This document shows, piece by piece, positions 23,456 through 30,458 of a stretch of DNA of 37,787 bases. The stretch comes from an uncultured Acidimicrobiia bacterium (GTDB taxonomy: Bacteria > Actinomycetota > Acidimicrobiia > Acidimicrobiales > CAIXPF01). The stretch covers positions 1 through 37,787 of the forward strand of contig CAIXPF010000010.1 of assembly GCA_903921205.1 (NCBI GenBank). The letters run 5' to 3'. Below the pieces are notes generated by a model. It worked only from the letters and a program-made list of their open reading frames with translations. It ran no database searches and was not told where the DNA came from. Within the stretch, counting starts at the first letter, position 1. Each line of letters opens with the position of its first letter. Made by a program: the position numbers and the translations under genes.

Positions 23456-24229
23456 TCACTGGGTCTCCTGCCCTTCGGCCCGCCGTTGGGTGATCGCCTC
23501 GTCGAGAGCCCGATCGGCCACCTGCTCCTCGAGCCACGCCACACGGAAGCGGTGGACCAGCAGCCACACGAACAGCACCGTGAACGTCACCATCGAGAAG
23601 AAGAAGGTGAACAACATCATGCCGTCCAGGCTGGGGTTGAGCGGATTCAGGGTGGCGGTCTGGTGCAGCCCGCGCCACCAGTCCACCGACATCCGGATCA
23701 ACGGGACGTCCGCCGCGGCGAGCAGGCCGATCACCGCGCTGCGACGGGCCCGCAGGTGCGGGTCGGTGCTGGCCGTTCGCATGGCCCGATAGCCGATGAG
23801 CAGCACGAACAGCACCGCCGTCAGGGTCAGACGGGGATCCCATTCCCAGTAGGTGCCCCACACCGGCCGGCCCCACAGGCTGCCGGTGAGCAGGGTCAAC
23901 GCCGTGAACATCAACGCCAGTTCACCCGCCGACGCCGCCAGGAGATCCCAGAAGATCGTTCGTTTCCAGAGGTACCCGATGCTGCCGACCGCCAGCAGGC
24001 CGACGCCGAGATAGCCGCCGGCGATGGCCAGCGGAACGTGCAGGTAGAACAGTCGGACGGCATCACCCTGGAGGACCTCGGGAGGGCTGATGACCAGCGC
24101 CAACGCCAACTGCATCACCAGCATCAGCACGACCATCACGCCGAGCACCCGGGTGAAACGGGACCCGGTGGAGTCCAGGCGGTCCTCAGTGGGCCGGCCG
24201 GCGGTCTCGACCTGCGCGCTCGTCGTCAC
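23456..24229 (-). CDS. ccmC: CcmC, heme handling protein
   Basis: 257 residues. Delivers heme to CcmE. Seen: six membrane helices, the WWD motif WGRPVWGTYWEWDPRLT (119-135), and heme-ligand histidine candidates H64 (YLHVPL) and H189 (GLHQT), which match the two flanking histidines of E. coli CcmC. Chosen start GTG 24229 overlaps the ccmB stop (GTGA). Alternative upstream starts would extend into ccmB without similarity. Confidence 0.94.
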   Translation of the reverse strand: MTTSAQVETAGRPTEDRLDSTGSRFTRVLGVMVVLMLVMQLALALVISPPEVLQGDAVRLFYLHVPLAIAGGYLGVGLLAVGSIGYLWKRTIFWDLLAASAGELALMFTALTLLTGSLWGRPVWGTYWEWDPRLTLTAVLFVLLIGYRAMRTASTDPHLRARRSAVIGLLAAADVPLIRMSVDWWRGLHQTATLNPLNPSLDGMMLFTFFFSMVTFTVLFVWLLVHRFRVAWLEEQVADRALDEAITQRRAEGQETQ

Positions 24230-24894
24230 GAGTCCTCCAGCAACGGTTCGAACAACAACATGCCGAGCGCCACATAGGCCACGGCGAAGGTGATCAACAG
24301 TCCACACCATCGCCAGGCCTCACCGGAGGATCCGTCGAGCGCCGCGGCGAAGGCCCGGGTCCCACCGATCATGACCGGCGCGACCACAGGTAGGAAAAGT
24401 AGTGGCAGCAAGGTCTCCCGTACCCGCAGGCCGGCGGCGAGGGCGCCGTACATCGTGCCGGCCGCCACCAGGCCGGTGGTCGCCGCCACGGTGGCCACCA
24501 GCAGCACCGGCCAGCCCCGCAGGCTGGTGTCGTACATCAGCCGCACCCCGACCCCGAGGCCCACCTCGAGCATCGCCAGCACCACGAACACCGCTGCGGC
24601 CTTGCCGAGGAACACCCCTGCCGGATCGAGCCCGGTCAGTCGCAGCGCATCACGGCCACCGTCGGCGGACTCGACCGCATAGCTGCGCTGCACCACCAGC
24701 AGGGTCGACAACAGCACGGCGATCCAGAACAGCCCCGGGGTGGCCTCCTGCAGGAACCCCCGGTCCGGGTCGAGGGCGAACGCGAACAGCAGCAGCACCA
24801 CCAGGGCGAAGGGGGCGATCTGGTTGAGCGCAATCTTCGAACGCGCCTCGATGCGCAGGTCCTTGCCCGCCACCAGCAGCGCATCACGCCACAT
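24226..24894 (-). CDS. ccmB: CcmB, membrane subunit of the heme-release ABC complex
   Basis: 222 residues. Partners the CcmA ATPase to release heme-loaded CcmE. Seen: the family opening MWRDALLVAGKDLRIEARSK, then six hydrophobic helices (about 27-41, 53-68, 93-117, 128-152, 162-183, 198-217), including LLPLLFLPVVAPVMIGGTRA typical of CcmB. Start ATG 24894 shares one base with the ccmA stop. Confidence 0.93.
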   Translation of the reverse strand: MWRDALLVAGKDLRIEARSKIALNQIAPFALVVLLLFAFALDPDRGFLQEATPGLFWIAVLLSTLLVVQRSYAVESADGGRDALRLTGLDPAGVFLGKAAAVFVVLAMLEVGLGVGVRLMYDTSLRGWPVLLVATVAATTGLVAAGTMYGALAAGLRVRETLLPLLFLPVVAPVMIGGTRAFAAALDGSSGEAWRWCGLLITFAVAYVALGMLLFEPLLEDS

Positions 24895-25577
24895 CAGCAC
24901 TCCCCCATCGGCTGGTCGGACCGTTCGTCGGCACCGGGGACGCCACCGGCCACCCCGCCCACGATGCGGATCTCCCGGGTGGCCAGCGCCGCCGAACGGT
25001 CCAGCTCGTGGGAGGCCACCAGGGCCGTGGCCCCTCCGGCCACCGCCTCGCGCACCAGGCTGTCGAGCAGGTCCCTCGAGCCGGCGTCGAGCCCGGTGTG
25101 TGGCTCGTCGAGGAACCAGATCTCCGGCCTGCGCACCACCAGGCACGCCAGGGCGGTCCGCCGACGCTGACCGGCGGAGAGGTGGGCCACGGCCAGGCCC
25201 CGCCAGCGCGACGCCACCTCGAGCCGGTCGAGGGTCGCGACGGCATCACCGGGCGGGGCGCCGACGCTGCGGGCCCAGAAGCGCACGTTCTCCTCGGCGC
25301 TGAGATCGAGGTAGAGGCCGTTGGCATGGCCGAGGTAGCCGACCCGGCGCCGGATCTCGCGACGCTGCCGTGCGAGGTCGAAGCCCAGAACCTGTCCGGT
25401 GCCCTTGGCCAGCGGGGCCAGACCGGCGCACAGCCGCAACAGGGTCGACTTGCCGGCGCCGTTCGGGCCGGCCACGAGGACGATCTCGCCGCGGGCCACG
25501 TCGAGATCGACGCCGGCCAGGGCGGGGAACCGTCCGAGGACCGTGACCGCGTCGCGCAGGTGGATGACCGGTTCCAT
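24894..25577 (-). CDS. ccmA: CcmA, ATPase of the heme-release ABC complex
   Basis: 227 residues. Cytoplasmic ABC ATPase that powers CcmABCD. Seen: Walker A GPNGAGKST (37-45), Q-loop region YLGHANGLYLDLSAEEN typical of CcmA, signature LSAGQ (133-137), Walker B EIWFLDEP (152-159) and H-loop H190. It is first in the nine-gene ccm operon. TAGCGT (25589-25594) is 11 bases before ATG 25577, leaving a leader of about four bases. Confidence 0.95.
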   Translation of the reverse strand: MEPVIHLRDAVTVLGRFPALAGVDLDVARGEIVLVAGPNGAGKSTLLRLCAGLAPLAKGTGQVLGFDLARQRREIRRRVGYLGHANGLYLDLSAEENVRFWARSVGAPPGDAVATLDRLEVASRWRGLAVAHLSAGQRRRTALACLVVRRPEIWFLDEPHTGLDAGSRDLLDSLVREAVAGGATALVASHELDRSAALATREIRIVGGVAGGVPGADERSDQPMGEC

Positions 25578-25588
25578 GAGCCGACCGC

Positions 25589-25594
25589 ACGCTA
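25589..25594 (-). promoter_or_regulatory. -10 box TAGCGT of the ccm operon
   Basis: TAGCGT on the minus strand, 11 bases before the ccmA ATG. It is the only promoter-like site before the nine tightly packed ccm genes, and divergent from the sortase promoter. Confidence 0.45.
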
Positions 25595-25653
25595 CCGGAG
25601 CCGGCGGCGCTGCTGCCACGCGGGGGCGACACCGGGCCGGGCGCGACCGCCGG

Positions 25654-25689
25654 TATCGTGGTGGTTCCGGTTTCCACCACCACCGGAAC
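25654..25689 (+). promoter_or_regulatory. Sortase promoter and overlapping inverted repeats
   Basis: TATCGT (25654-25659) is a -10 candidate giving a leader of about 38 bases. Two alternative seven-base inverted repeats share bases: GTGGTGG/CCACCAC (25658-25680) and GTTCCGG/CCGGAAC (25664-25689). GGAG at 25694 precedes GTG 25704. Confidence 0.4.
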
Positions 25690-25703
25690 GATCGGAGAGC
25701 CGG

Positions 25704-26861
25704 GTGGGTCAACGAGGCGCAGCGCGGGCCATCGGTGTCGTGGGCCGTGGACTCGTCGGCTCCGGCCTGGTGGTGCTGCTGTTCGCCGCCTACCAGCTGT
25801 GGGGAACCGGCCTGTCGGAGTCCAAGTCCCAAGACCGGCTCTCGGACGCGTTCGAAGCCCGCATGGCCGACGCCCTGGTGGCGTTGGCAACCACCTCGAG
25901 CGTGCCCGCGGGCGGGACGGGCACCCTGACCGGCGCCCCGGTCGAGGACGGCTCGGTCGCGCCGACCCCGACGGTGCCACCGGAGTTGATCGACCTGGTG
26001 TACCCCGCGGAGGGCGAGCCCCTCGCCCGCATCGTGATCCCGAGGATCGGGGTCGACAAGGTGGTCGTCGAGGGCACGGCCGAAGGCGACCTGCGCAAGG
26101 GCCCCGGCCACTTCGGCGACAGCTCCCTGCCCGGGCAGAAGGGCAATACCGCCATCGCCGGGCACCGCACCACCTACGGCGCACCATTCGGCGACATCGA
26201 CCAGCTCCAACCCGGCGACGAGATCCACCTCACGACCGTGCTCGGCCAGTCCACCTATCGCGTGGCCGGCACGGAGATCGTCAGCCCCGACCAGACCGAG
26301 GTGGTCGGCGACTTCGGCGACAACCGCCTGACGCTGACAGCCTGCCACCCGAAGTTCAGCGCCAGCCAGCGCATCGTCGTGTGGGCCCTGCTCGAGGGTG
26401 ACCCCGTCCCCACCGTCGCCCGGCCCGAGGACCGGGTCACGATCGACCTGTCCACCACCCCGACCGCGGCCCCCGTCGCCACGACCTTCCCGACGACCCC
26501 GACGACCCCGACGTCCGCCGGCGAGCGCGCCACGACGACGACCCCGACGTCGACCTCGGCGACAACCCCGACCGCGACAACGGCCGGCGTGCTCGATGCT
26601 GCCGGCGACGCCGGGGACACCGCACCGGAGACGAACGGCCTGGCCGGCGATCGCACCGCCTGGCCCGGCGCAGTCCTGTGGGCCCTGGCCACCTTGGCTG
26701 CCGGGACCGCGGCGTGGGGCGTCGCCCTGATACTCGAACGCCGTCGGGGCACCACGAGCGCCACCCGGCGCTGGCTGGTCTACGCATTGGCCTCCCCGGC
26801 CGTCGGGGCCTGCCTGTTCCTCTGTTTCAGCTACGTCGACCGGCTCCTGCCGTCCTACTGA
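25704..26861 (+). CDS. Class E-like sortase with Thr-rich linker and C-terminal membrane helices
   Basis: 385 residues. Membrane transpeptidase that cleaves a sorting motif and attaches proteins to the cell wall. Seen: N-terminal anchor helix (10-32), sortase barrel (about 100-235) with catalytic H154 (IAGHRTTYG), C214 (LTACHPK) and R223 (SQRIVVW), then a Thr/Pro-rich linker (251-293) and two extra hydrophobic helices (321-344 and 358-378). The C-terminal helices are uncommon for class E enzymes, which usually have only the N-terminal anchor. GGAG 25694 and GTG 25704 give the start. No sorting-signal substrate is encoded next to it. Confidence 0.9.
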   Translation: MGQRGAARAIGVVGRGLVGSGLVVLLFAAYQLWGTGLSESKSQDRLSDAFEARMADALVALATTSSVPAGGTGTLTGAPVEDGSVAPTPTVPPELIDLVYPAEGEPLARIVIPRIGVDKVVVEGTAEGDLRKGPGHFGDSSLPGQKGNTAIAGHRTTYGAPFGDIDQLQPGDEIHLTTVLGQSTYRVAGTEIVSPDQTEVVGDFGDNRLTLTACHPKFSASQRIVVWALLEGDPVPTVARPEDRVTIDLSTTPTAAPVATTFPTTPTTPTSAGERATTTTPTSTSATTPTATTAGVLDAAGDAGDTAPETNGLAGDRTAWPGAVLWALATLAAGTAAWGVALILERRRGTTSATRRWLVYALASPAVGACLFLCFSYVDRLLPSY

Positions 26862-26894
26862 GCGCACCGTGACCACCACCCGAACCGTGACGAC

Positions 26895-26936
26895 GACGCG
26901 AGGCCGACGATGACGCGAGGCCGACGATGACGCGAC
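26895..26936 (+). repeat. 17-base tandem duplication at a translation start
   Basis: Two perfect 17-base copies beginning GACGCGAGG (26895-26911, 26912-26928) plus seven bases of a third. Each full copy ends in AT, giving ATG codons at 26910 and 26927. The first opens a six-codon frame that stops at TGA 26928-26930, overlapping the real start. Confidence 0.8.
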
Positions 26937-27544
26937 CTCGCCGGGGGTCGCTCCGATGGCGCGGGGTGGCGTCTCTGGTGGGGATCGGCGCGCTGCTGGT
27001 GACGGGCTGCCGCGGCGGCGACCCGGCCGACGAGGCGGCGACGACATCGACCATCGCTGCGGCGACCTCCACCACCGCAGCCTTCGACCCCGCACAGCCC
27101 CGCACGGCGACCGGCGCCAACAGCAACCCGCGCGACGAACGCATCGGCCCACCGGCCAACAACCGGCCCTCCGACGGGAGCCTCGCCGAGGGTTCGTGCT
27201 TCAACGAGTTCCTCGAACCGCGAGGCGAGGCGCTGGTGCACCGGATCCAGGGCGCCGACTGCGCCAAGGCACACGACGGCGAGGTCTTCGCCGTGCTGTT
27301 GGTCGAGAGCCCCACGGGTGCGGCCTTTCCCGGCGAGTCCGAGATCGGCAAGCTTGCGGCGGGACGCTGCCTGGCCCGCTTCGAGGCCTTCGTCGGCAAG
27401 GACTACGCCACCTCGACGCTACGGATGGCGACGTTGCGCCCCACCGGGACCACCTGGGCCGCGGGCGACCGCACCGTGGTGTGCTCGCTCTACGACGAGG
27501 ACCTGCGTCCGCTGGTCGGTACCGCCCGATCCTCGGCGCGCTGA
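26927..27544 (+). CDS. Septum-formation family lipoprotein
   Basis: 205 residues, exported and lipid-anchored. Seen: basic N terminus, hydrophobic stretch and lipobox LVTGC with acylated C28, a Thr/Ala-rich spacer (30-75), then a domain with GSCFNEF, GADCAKAHDGEVFAV, GRCLARFEAFVG and VVCSLYDED. The four cysteines and the C-x3-H-x2-E pattern fit the actinobacterial septum-formation family (named for a proposed, poorly tested role). It lies 65 bases after the sortase on the same strand and may be co-expressed. Start ATG 26927, at the tandem repeat. Confidence 0.8.
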   Translation: MTRPRRGSLRWRGVASLVGIGALLVTGCRGGDPADEAATTSTIAAATSTTAAFDPAQPRTATGANSNPRDERIGPPANNRPSDGSLAEGSCFNEFLEPRGEALVHRIQGADCAKAHDGEVFAVLLVESPTGAAFPGESEIGKLAAGRCLARFEAFVGKDYATSTLRMATLRPTGTTWAAGDRTVVCSLYDEDLRPLVGTARSSAR

Positions 27545-27563
27545 AGGCGACCGGGCACCGGTA

Positions 27564-27587
27564 CCGCCCGTCCCGCAGGACGGGCGG
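27564..27587. terminator. Bidirectional stem-loop terminator
   Basis: A perfect ten-pair stem (27564-27573 with 27578-27587) with loop CGCA in the 51-base gap between the convergent lipoprotein and biotin-carrier genes. Confidence 0.75.
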
Positions 27588-27595
27588 CCACGGGT

Positions 27596-27808
27596 TCAGC
27601 CGATGACGGCGAGGACGTCGCCCTCCTGGACCTGATCCTCGGGCTTCACCCGCAGCTCGGTCACCGTGCCTGCATGGGGCGCCGTGACCGGGATCTCCAT
27701 CTTCATGGACTCGAGGATGATGAGCTCGTCGCCCTCGGCCACGGTGGCACCGACCTCTACGACCACCTGCCACACATTGGCTGCGATCTCAGCCTTGACG
27801 TCGGCCAC
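27596..27808 (-). CDS. Biotin/lipoyl attachment protein, TB7.3-like
   Basis: 70 residues, a stand-alone biotinyl domain like M. tuberculosis TB7.3 (71 residues). It would carry biotin on K34 of the ESMKMEIP motif (SMKME, residues 32-36) as carrier for an acyl-CoA carboxylase. Seen: the two half-barrels ANVWQVVVEVGATVAEGDEL and APHAGTVTELRVKPEDQVQ with flanking conserved Gly. No carboxylase or biotin ligase gene is adjacent. GTG 27808 follows a GGGGGA ribosome site. In mycobacteria TB7.3 lies next to the whiB1/pdtaS genes, while here it is about 13 kb away. Confidence 0.9.
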   Translation of the reverse strand: MADVKAEIAANVWQVVVEVGATVAEGDELIILESMKMEIPVTAPHAGTVTELRVKPEDQVQEGDVLAVIG

Positions 27809-27960
27809 GATTCCCCCGAAACAACTCTGGCGCCACACGACGCCGCCTGGAACGACGTCGGCACCCTAGCCGTGCCGTCGCGGTCGCCGCGAACCAACGG
27901 CCACGCCCGGAGGCCACCCCACCCGGCAGAGCGGCCCGGGGCCTGGCCCGGCGGTGCAAC

Positions 27961-27966
27961 TACGCT
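27961..27966 (+). promoter_or_regulatory. -10 box TACGCT, leaderless start of small membrane protein
   Basis: TACGCT is followed by seven bases and GTG at 27974. Confidence 0.5.
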
Positions 27967-27973
27967 GTCGTGC

Positions 27974-28234
27974 GTGGCAACAGTGGATCCCGTCCTGACC
28001 CGGCGCAGTGCGATCGCCCGCTGGGTGAGCATCGGCAAGCGGGTGGGATACGGCCTGTACCTACTGGCCATCGTGGTGTTCGGCGTCGGGTACGCCGTCG
28101 GCTACACCACCACGATGACCACGGTCATCATCGTGTCGCTGTCGGTCGGGTCGGTCATCCTCGCACCGGCCATCGTCTACGGCTACGGCGTCAAGGCCGC
28201 CGAGCGCGAGGAGCGCCGGGCCGCCGCCCGCTGA
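27974..28234 (+). CDS. Small two-helix membrane protein
   Basis: 86 residues, unassigned. Seen: a basic N terminus (RRSAIARWVSIGKR), two membrane helices (about 26-44 and 48-70) joined by GYTTTMTT, and a charged tail KAAEREERRAAAR, so both ends are probably cytoplasmic. Related short proteins are common in Actinobacteria. Start GTG 27974 fits a leaderless transcript. It is divergent from the biotin carrier across 165 bases and is followed 105 bases later by the TetR gene; a 12-base palindrome (28263-28274) lies in that gap. Confidence 0.75.
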   Translation: MATVDPVLTRRSAIARWVSIGKRVGYGLYLLAIVVFGVGYAVGYTTTMTTVIIVSLSVGSVILAPAIVYGYGVKAAEREERRAAAR

Positions 28235-28326
28235 GCGCGAACCGCCCCGTGGGTCGCAACCCGTCGGCGCCGACGTGCCGCCGTGGCGTCGGGGCGATGG
28301 GCCGCTCGGCGCCGGGGTCCGGTCGA

Positions 28327-28332
28327 TAAGGT
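28327..28332 (+). promoter_or_regulatory. -10 box TAAGGT, leaderless start of TetR gene
   Basis: TAAGGT is followed by seven bases and GTG at 28340. An alternative GTG at 28331 overlaps the box and is therefore unlikely. Confidence 0.5.
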
Positions 28333-28339
28333 GCGGCCC

Positions 28340-28930
28340 GTGGGTGCCCGACTTCCCGCTCCCCTACGACGGCGACAGCTGCTCGACGTCGCCACGACCG
28401 TGTTCGCCCGCCGTGGCTACGCCACGGCCTCGATGAACGACGTGGCCGACGCCGCCGGGGTCACCAAGCCGGTCCTGTACCAGCACTTCCGATCCAAGCA
28501 CGACCTCTACCTCGCGACCCTCGAGGATGTCGCCGACCGTCTGCGCCGTGACGTCGAGCAGTCCACCGGCGGGCTCGACAACCCCCGCGAGCAGGTGGTC
28601 GCCGGGCTCACCGCCTACTTCCGGTTCGTGGCCGACCACGGCGACGCCTTCGAGCTGCTCTTCGGCGACGGCAACCGCCGCGACCCCGATCTGCACCGGG
28701 CCGCCCGGGCGGTGGAGGACGCGGTCGGGCGGTCGGTGGGTGAGCTGATCGCCGTGAGCGACCTCGCCGTCCGCGACCGCGAGCTGCTCGGCCACGCCAT
28801 CGTCGGCATGGCCGAGGGGGCATGCAGGTTCTGGCTCGCCGAGGAGCCGCGCCGCGACCCTGCGCAGCTCGCCACGCGGATCGCGCAGCTGGCGTGGGCC
28901 GGCCTGCGCGGGGTCGGATCGGAGGCCTGA
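28340..28930 (+). CDS. TetR/AcrR family transcriptional regulator
   Basis: 196 residues. Seen: the N-terminal helix-turn-helix RRRQLLDVATTVFARRGYAT with SMNDVADAAGVTKPVLYQHF (about 31-50) and the following FRSKHDLYLATLEDV helix. The C-terminal ligand domain contains LFGDGNRRDPDLHRAARAVE and GHAIVGMAEGACRFW. The ligand is unknown. Its stop is directly followed by the GTG of the uridine kinase gene, so the two are co-transcribed. Confidence 0.9.
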   Translation: MGARLPAPLRRRQLLDVATTVFARRGYATASMNDVADAAGVTKPVLYQHFRSKHDLYLATLEDVADRLRRDVEQSTGGLDNPREQVVAGLTAYFRFVADHGDAFELLFGDGNRRDPDLHRAARAVEDAVGRSVGELIAVSDLAVRDRELLGHAIVGMAEGACRFWLAEEPRRDPAQLATRIAQLAWAGLRGVGSEA

Positions 28931-29593
28931 GTGCTGCCGCCGGATCGCCCCGACGGCCCGGCGCCGTACGTCGTCGGCATCGCCGGGGGCACCGCGTCGG
29001 GCAAGACCACCGTGGCCCTACGGCTCGCCGAGGCCGTCGGGGCGGGCGCCGTGGCCCTGGTGCCGCTCGACGCCTACTACCAGGACGGGTCGGACCGTAG
29101 CCCCGAGCAGCGGGCCACTGTCGACTACGACCATCCCGACGCCCTCGACTGGCCGCTGCTGCTGCAGCAGGTCGACCTCCTGCGCCGCGGCCGAGCCGTC
29201 GAGGCCCCGGTGTACGACTTCGGCCGCCACCTCCGCAGCCGCCGGCGGCGCACCGTCGCACCATCGCCGGTGATCGTCGTCGAGGGCATCCTCGCCCTGC
29301 ACGAACGGCGGCTGCGCGACCGTTGCGACCTGAAGGTCTACGTCGACGCCGACGCCGATGTGCGGCTGATCCGGCGCTTGCGCCGTGACGTCGCCGAGCG
29401 GGGCAGGACCATCGAGCAGGTGATCGACCAGTACCTCGCCACGGTCCGCCCCGCGCACACCCGGTTCGTCGAGCCGACCAAGCAGTATGCCGACGTGGTC
29501 GTACCGAAGGGCGGCGAGGACGAACGCGCCGTCGCCCTGCTCCTCGCCTCGGTCCGCGAGGTCGTCCGAGGACGGGGAGCCCCGAACCACTGA
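28931..29593 (+). CDS. udk: Uridine kinase
   Basis: 220 residues. Phosphorylates uridine (and cytidine) to UMP/CMP in pyrimidine salvage. Seen: P-loop GGTASGKTT (19-27), the DAYYQD segment, DYDHPDALDW (family signature), YDFGRHLRS, VIVVEGILAL, and RRLRRDVAERGRTIEQVIDQY followed by RFVEPTKQYADVVVP, all typical of Udk. Start GTG 28931 abuts the TetR stop. The pairing with a TetR regulator is unexplained. Confidence 0.92.
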   Translation: MLPPDRPDGPAPYVVGIAGGTASGKTTVALRLAEAVGAGAVALVPLDAYYQDGSDRSPEQRATVDYDHPDALDWPLLLQQVDLLRRGRAVEAPVYDFGRHLRSRRRRTVAPSPVIVVEGILALHERRLRDRCDLKVYVDADADVRLIRRLRRDVAERGRTIEQVIDQYLATVRPAHTRFVEPTKQYADVVVPKGGEDERAVALLLASVREVVRGRGAPNH

Positions 29594-29638
29594 ACGCGCC
29601 CGGACCGACGGATGAACCCGGCGCAACCCGGTGCGGAT

Positions 29639-29654
29639 CATACCGATTGGTATG
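29639..29654. repeat. 16-base palindrome between udk and response regulator
   Basis: CATACC-GATT-GGTATG is a perfect six-base inverted repeat with a four-base centre, A+T-richer than its surroundings. It lies 45 bases after the udk stop, between convergent genes. It could be a weak terminator or a regulator site. Confidence 0.5.
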
Positions 29655-29666
29655 TCGTGGCGGGTT

Positions 29667-30323
29667 TCAGGGCGTGTCGGACCCCTCGAGACGCACGACC
29701 CCGACACGCGCCGCCACCATCACCGCCTCGAGCTTCGTATGGACCCCCAGCCGGGTCATGGCATGGCGGAGATGGTTGCGCACGGTGTGCGCAGACAGGA
29801 ACAGTCGCACCGCTATCTCCTCGACCGATGCTCCGTCGGCGGTCAACTGCAGCACCTGGCGTTCCCGACCGGTCAGCTCGAACGCCGCCGTCGTACCGAT
29901 GGGCACGTCGGCGAGCAACTGCCGGATGTCGCCGGCCAGATAGGTCTCGCCCTTCGCTGCGGCCCGGATGGCCCGCACCAGGTCCGCGGCGTCGGCGTCC
30001 TTCGGCACGAAGCCGCAACAGCCGGCGGCCAACGCCGCGGACACCAGATCGGGGTCCTTCAGCGCGCTGACCATCACCAGCCCGGTTGCCGGCCGCAGGG
30101 TACGGATCTGCCGGGCGGCATCGAGACCCGATCCGTCACCGAGTCGGTAGTCGACGACCACCACATCGGGCTGCTGTTGTTGCACCAGGTGCAGCGCGTC
30201 GTCCACCGAGGCGGCCATGCCCACCAGGTCGAGGTCGTCCTCACGGTCCAACAGGGCGGCGAAGGCCTGCGCCACGACCACGTGGTCGTCGACGATCAGT
30301 ACACCGACCCGATCCCCGACCAC
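29667..30323 (-). CDS. NarL/LuxR-type response regulator, orphan
   Basis: 218 residues. Seen: receiver domain with acidic D12-D13 (LIVDDHVV), phospho-acceptor D58 (VVVVDYRL), the S in VMVSAL and the Lys in FVPKDAD, then a LuxR-type helix-turn-helix LTGRERQVLQLTADGASVEE with HTVRNHLRHAMTRLGV near residues 150-200. No histidine kinase gene is adjacent. The pdtaS product 15 kb away signals through an ANTAR protein, so it is not an obvious partner. GTG 30323 is preceded by TAACGT at six bases. Confidence 0.93.
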   Translation of the reverse strand: MVGDRVGVLIVDDHVVVAQAFAALLDREDDLDLVGMAASVDDALHLVQQQQPDVVVVDYRLGDGSGLDAARQIRTLRPATGLVMVSALKDPDLVSAALAAGCCGFVPKDADAADLVRAIRAAAKGETYLAGDIRQLLADVPIGTTAAFELTGRERQVLQLTADGASVEEIAVRLFLSAHTVRNHLRHAMTRLGVHTKLEAVMVAARVGVVRLEGSDTP

Positions 30324-30329
30324 GGGGTC

Positions 30330-30335
30330 ACGTTA
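30330..30335 (-). promoter_or_regulatory. -10 box TAACGT, leaderless start of response regulator
   Basis: TAACGT on the minus strand, six bases, then GTG at 30323. Confidence 0.6.
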
Positions 30336-30432
30336 GTCCACCGATGCTCCATGACAGAGAGGATCGGGAACCGATTTCTCCAGTTCGCGACCATGCCGCA
30401 ACGACCCGGCAACGACGCGGCGATGAAGCGAT

Positions 30433-30458
30433 GGGCAAGCCCTCCGACGGGCTCACCC
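30433..30458 (-). terminator. Terminator-like stem at end of the second TetR gene
   Basis: On the minus-strand RNA, ten pairs (two of them G-U) with a six-base loop span the last codons and stop of the TetR gene. There is no U tract. Confidence 0.4.

Noticed and set aside
24894-27152. Open frame on the minus strand extending ccmA far upstream across the sortase
   Set aside because: Only the last 227 residues match CcmA; the rest is antisense of the sortase and lipoprotein genes.
29667-30323. Response regulator as the PdtaS partner
   Set aside because: It has a LuxR-type helix-turn-helix rather than the ANTAR RNA-binding domain of PdtaR, and is 15 kb away.
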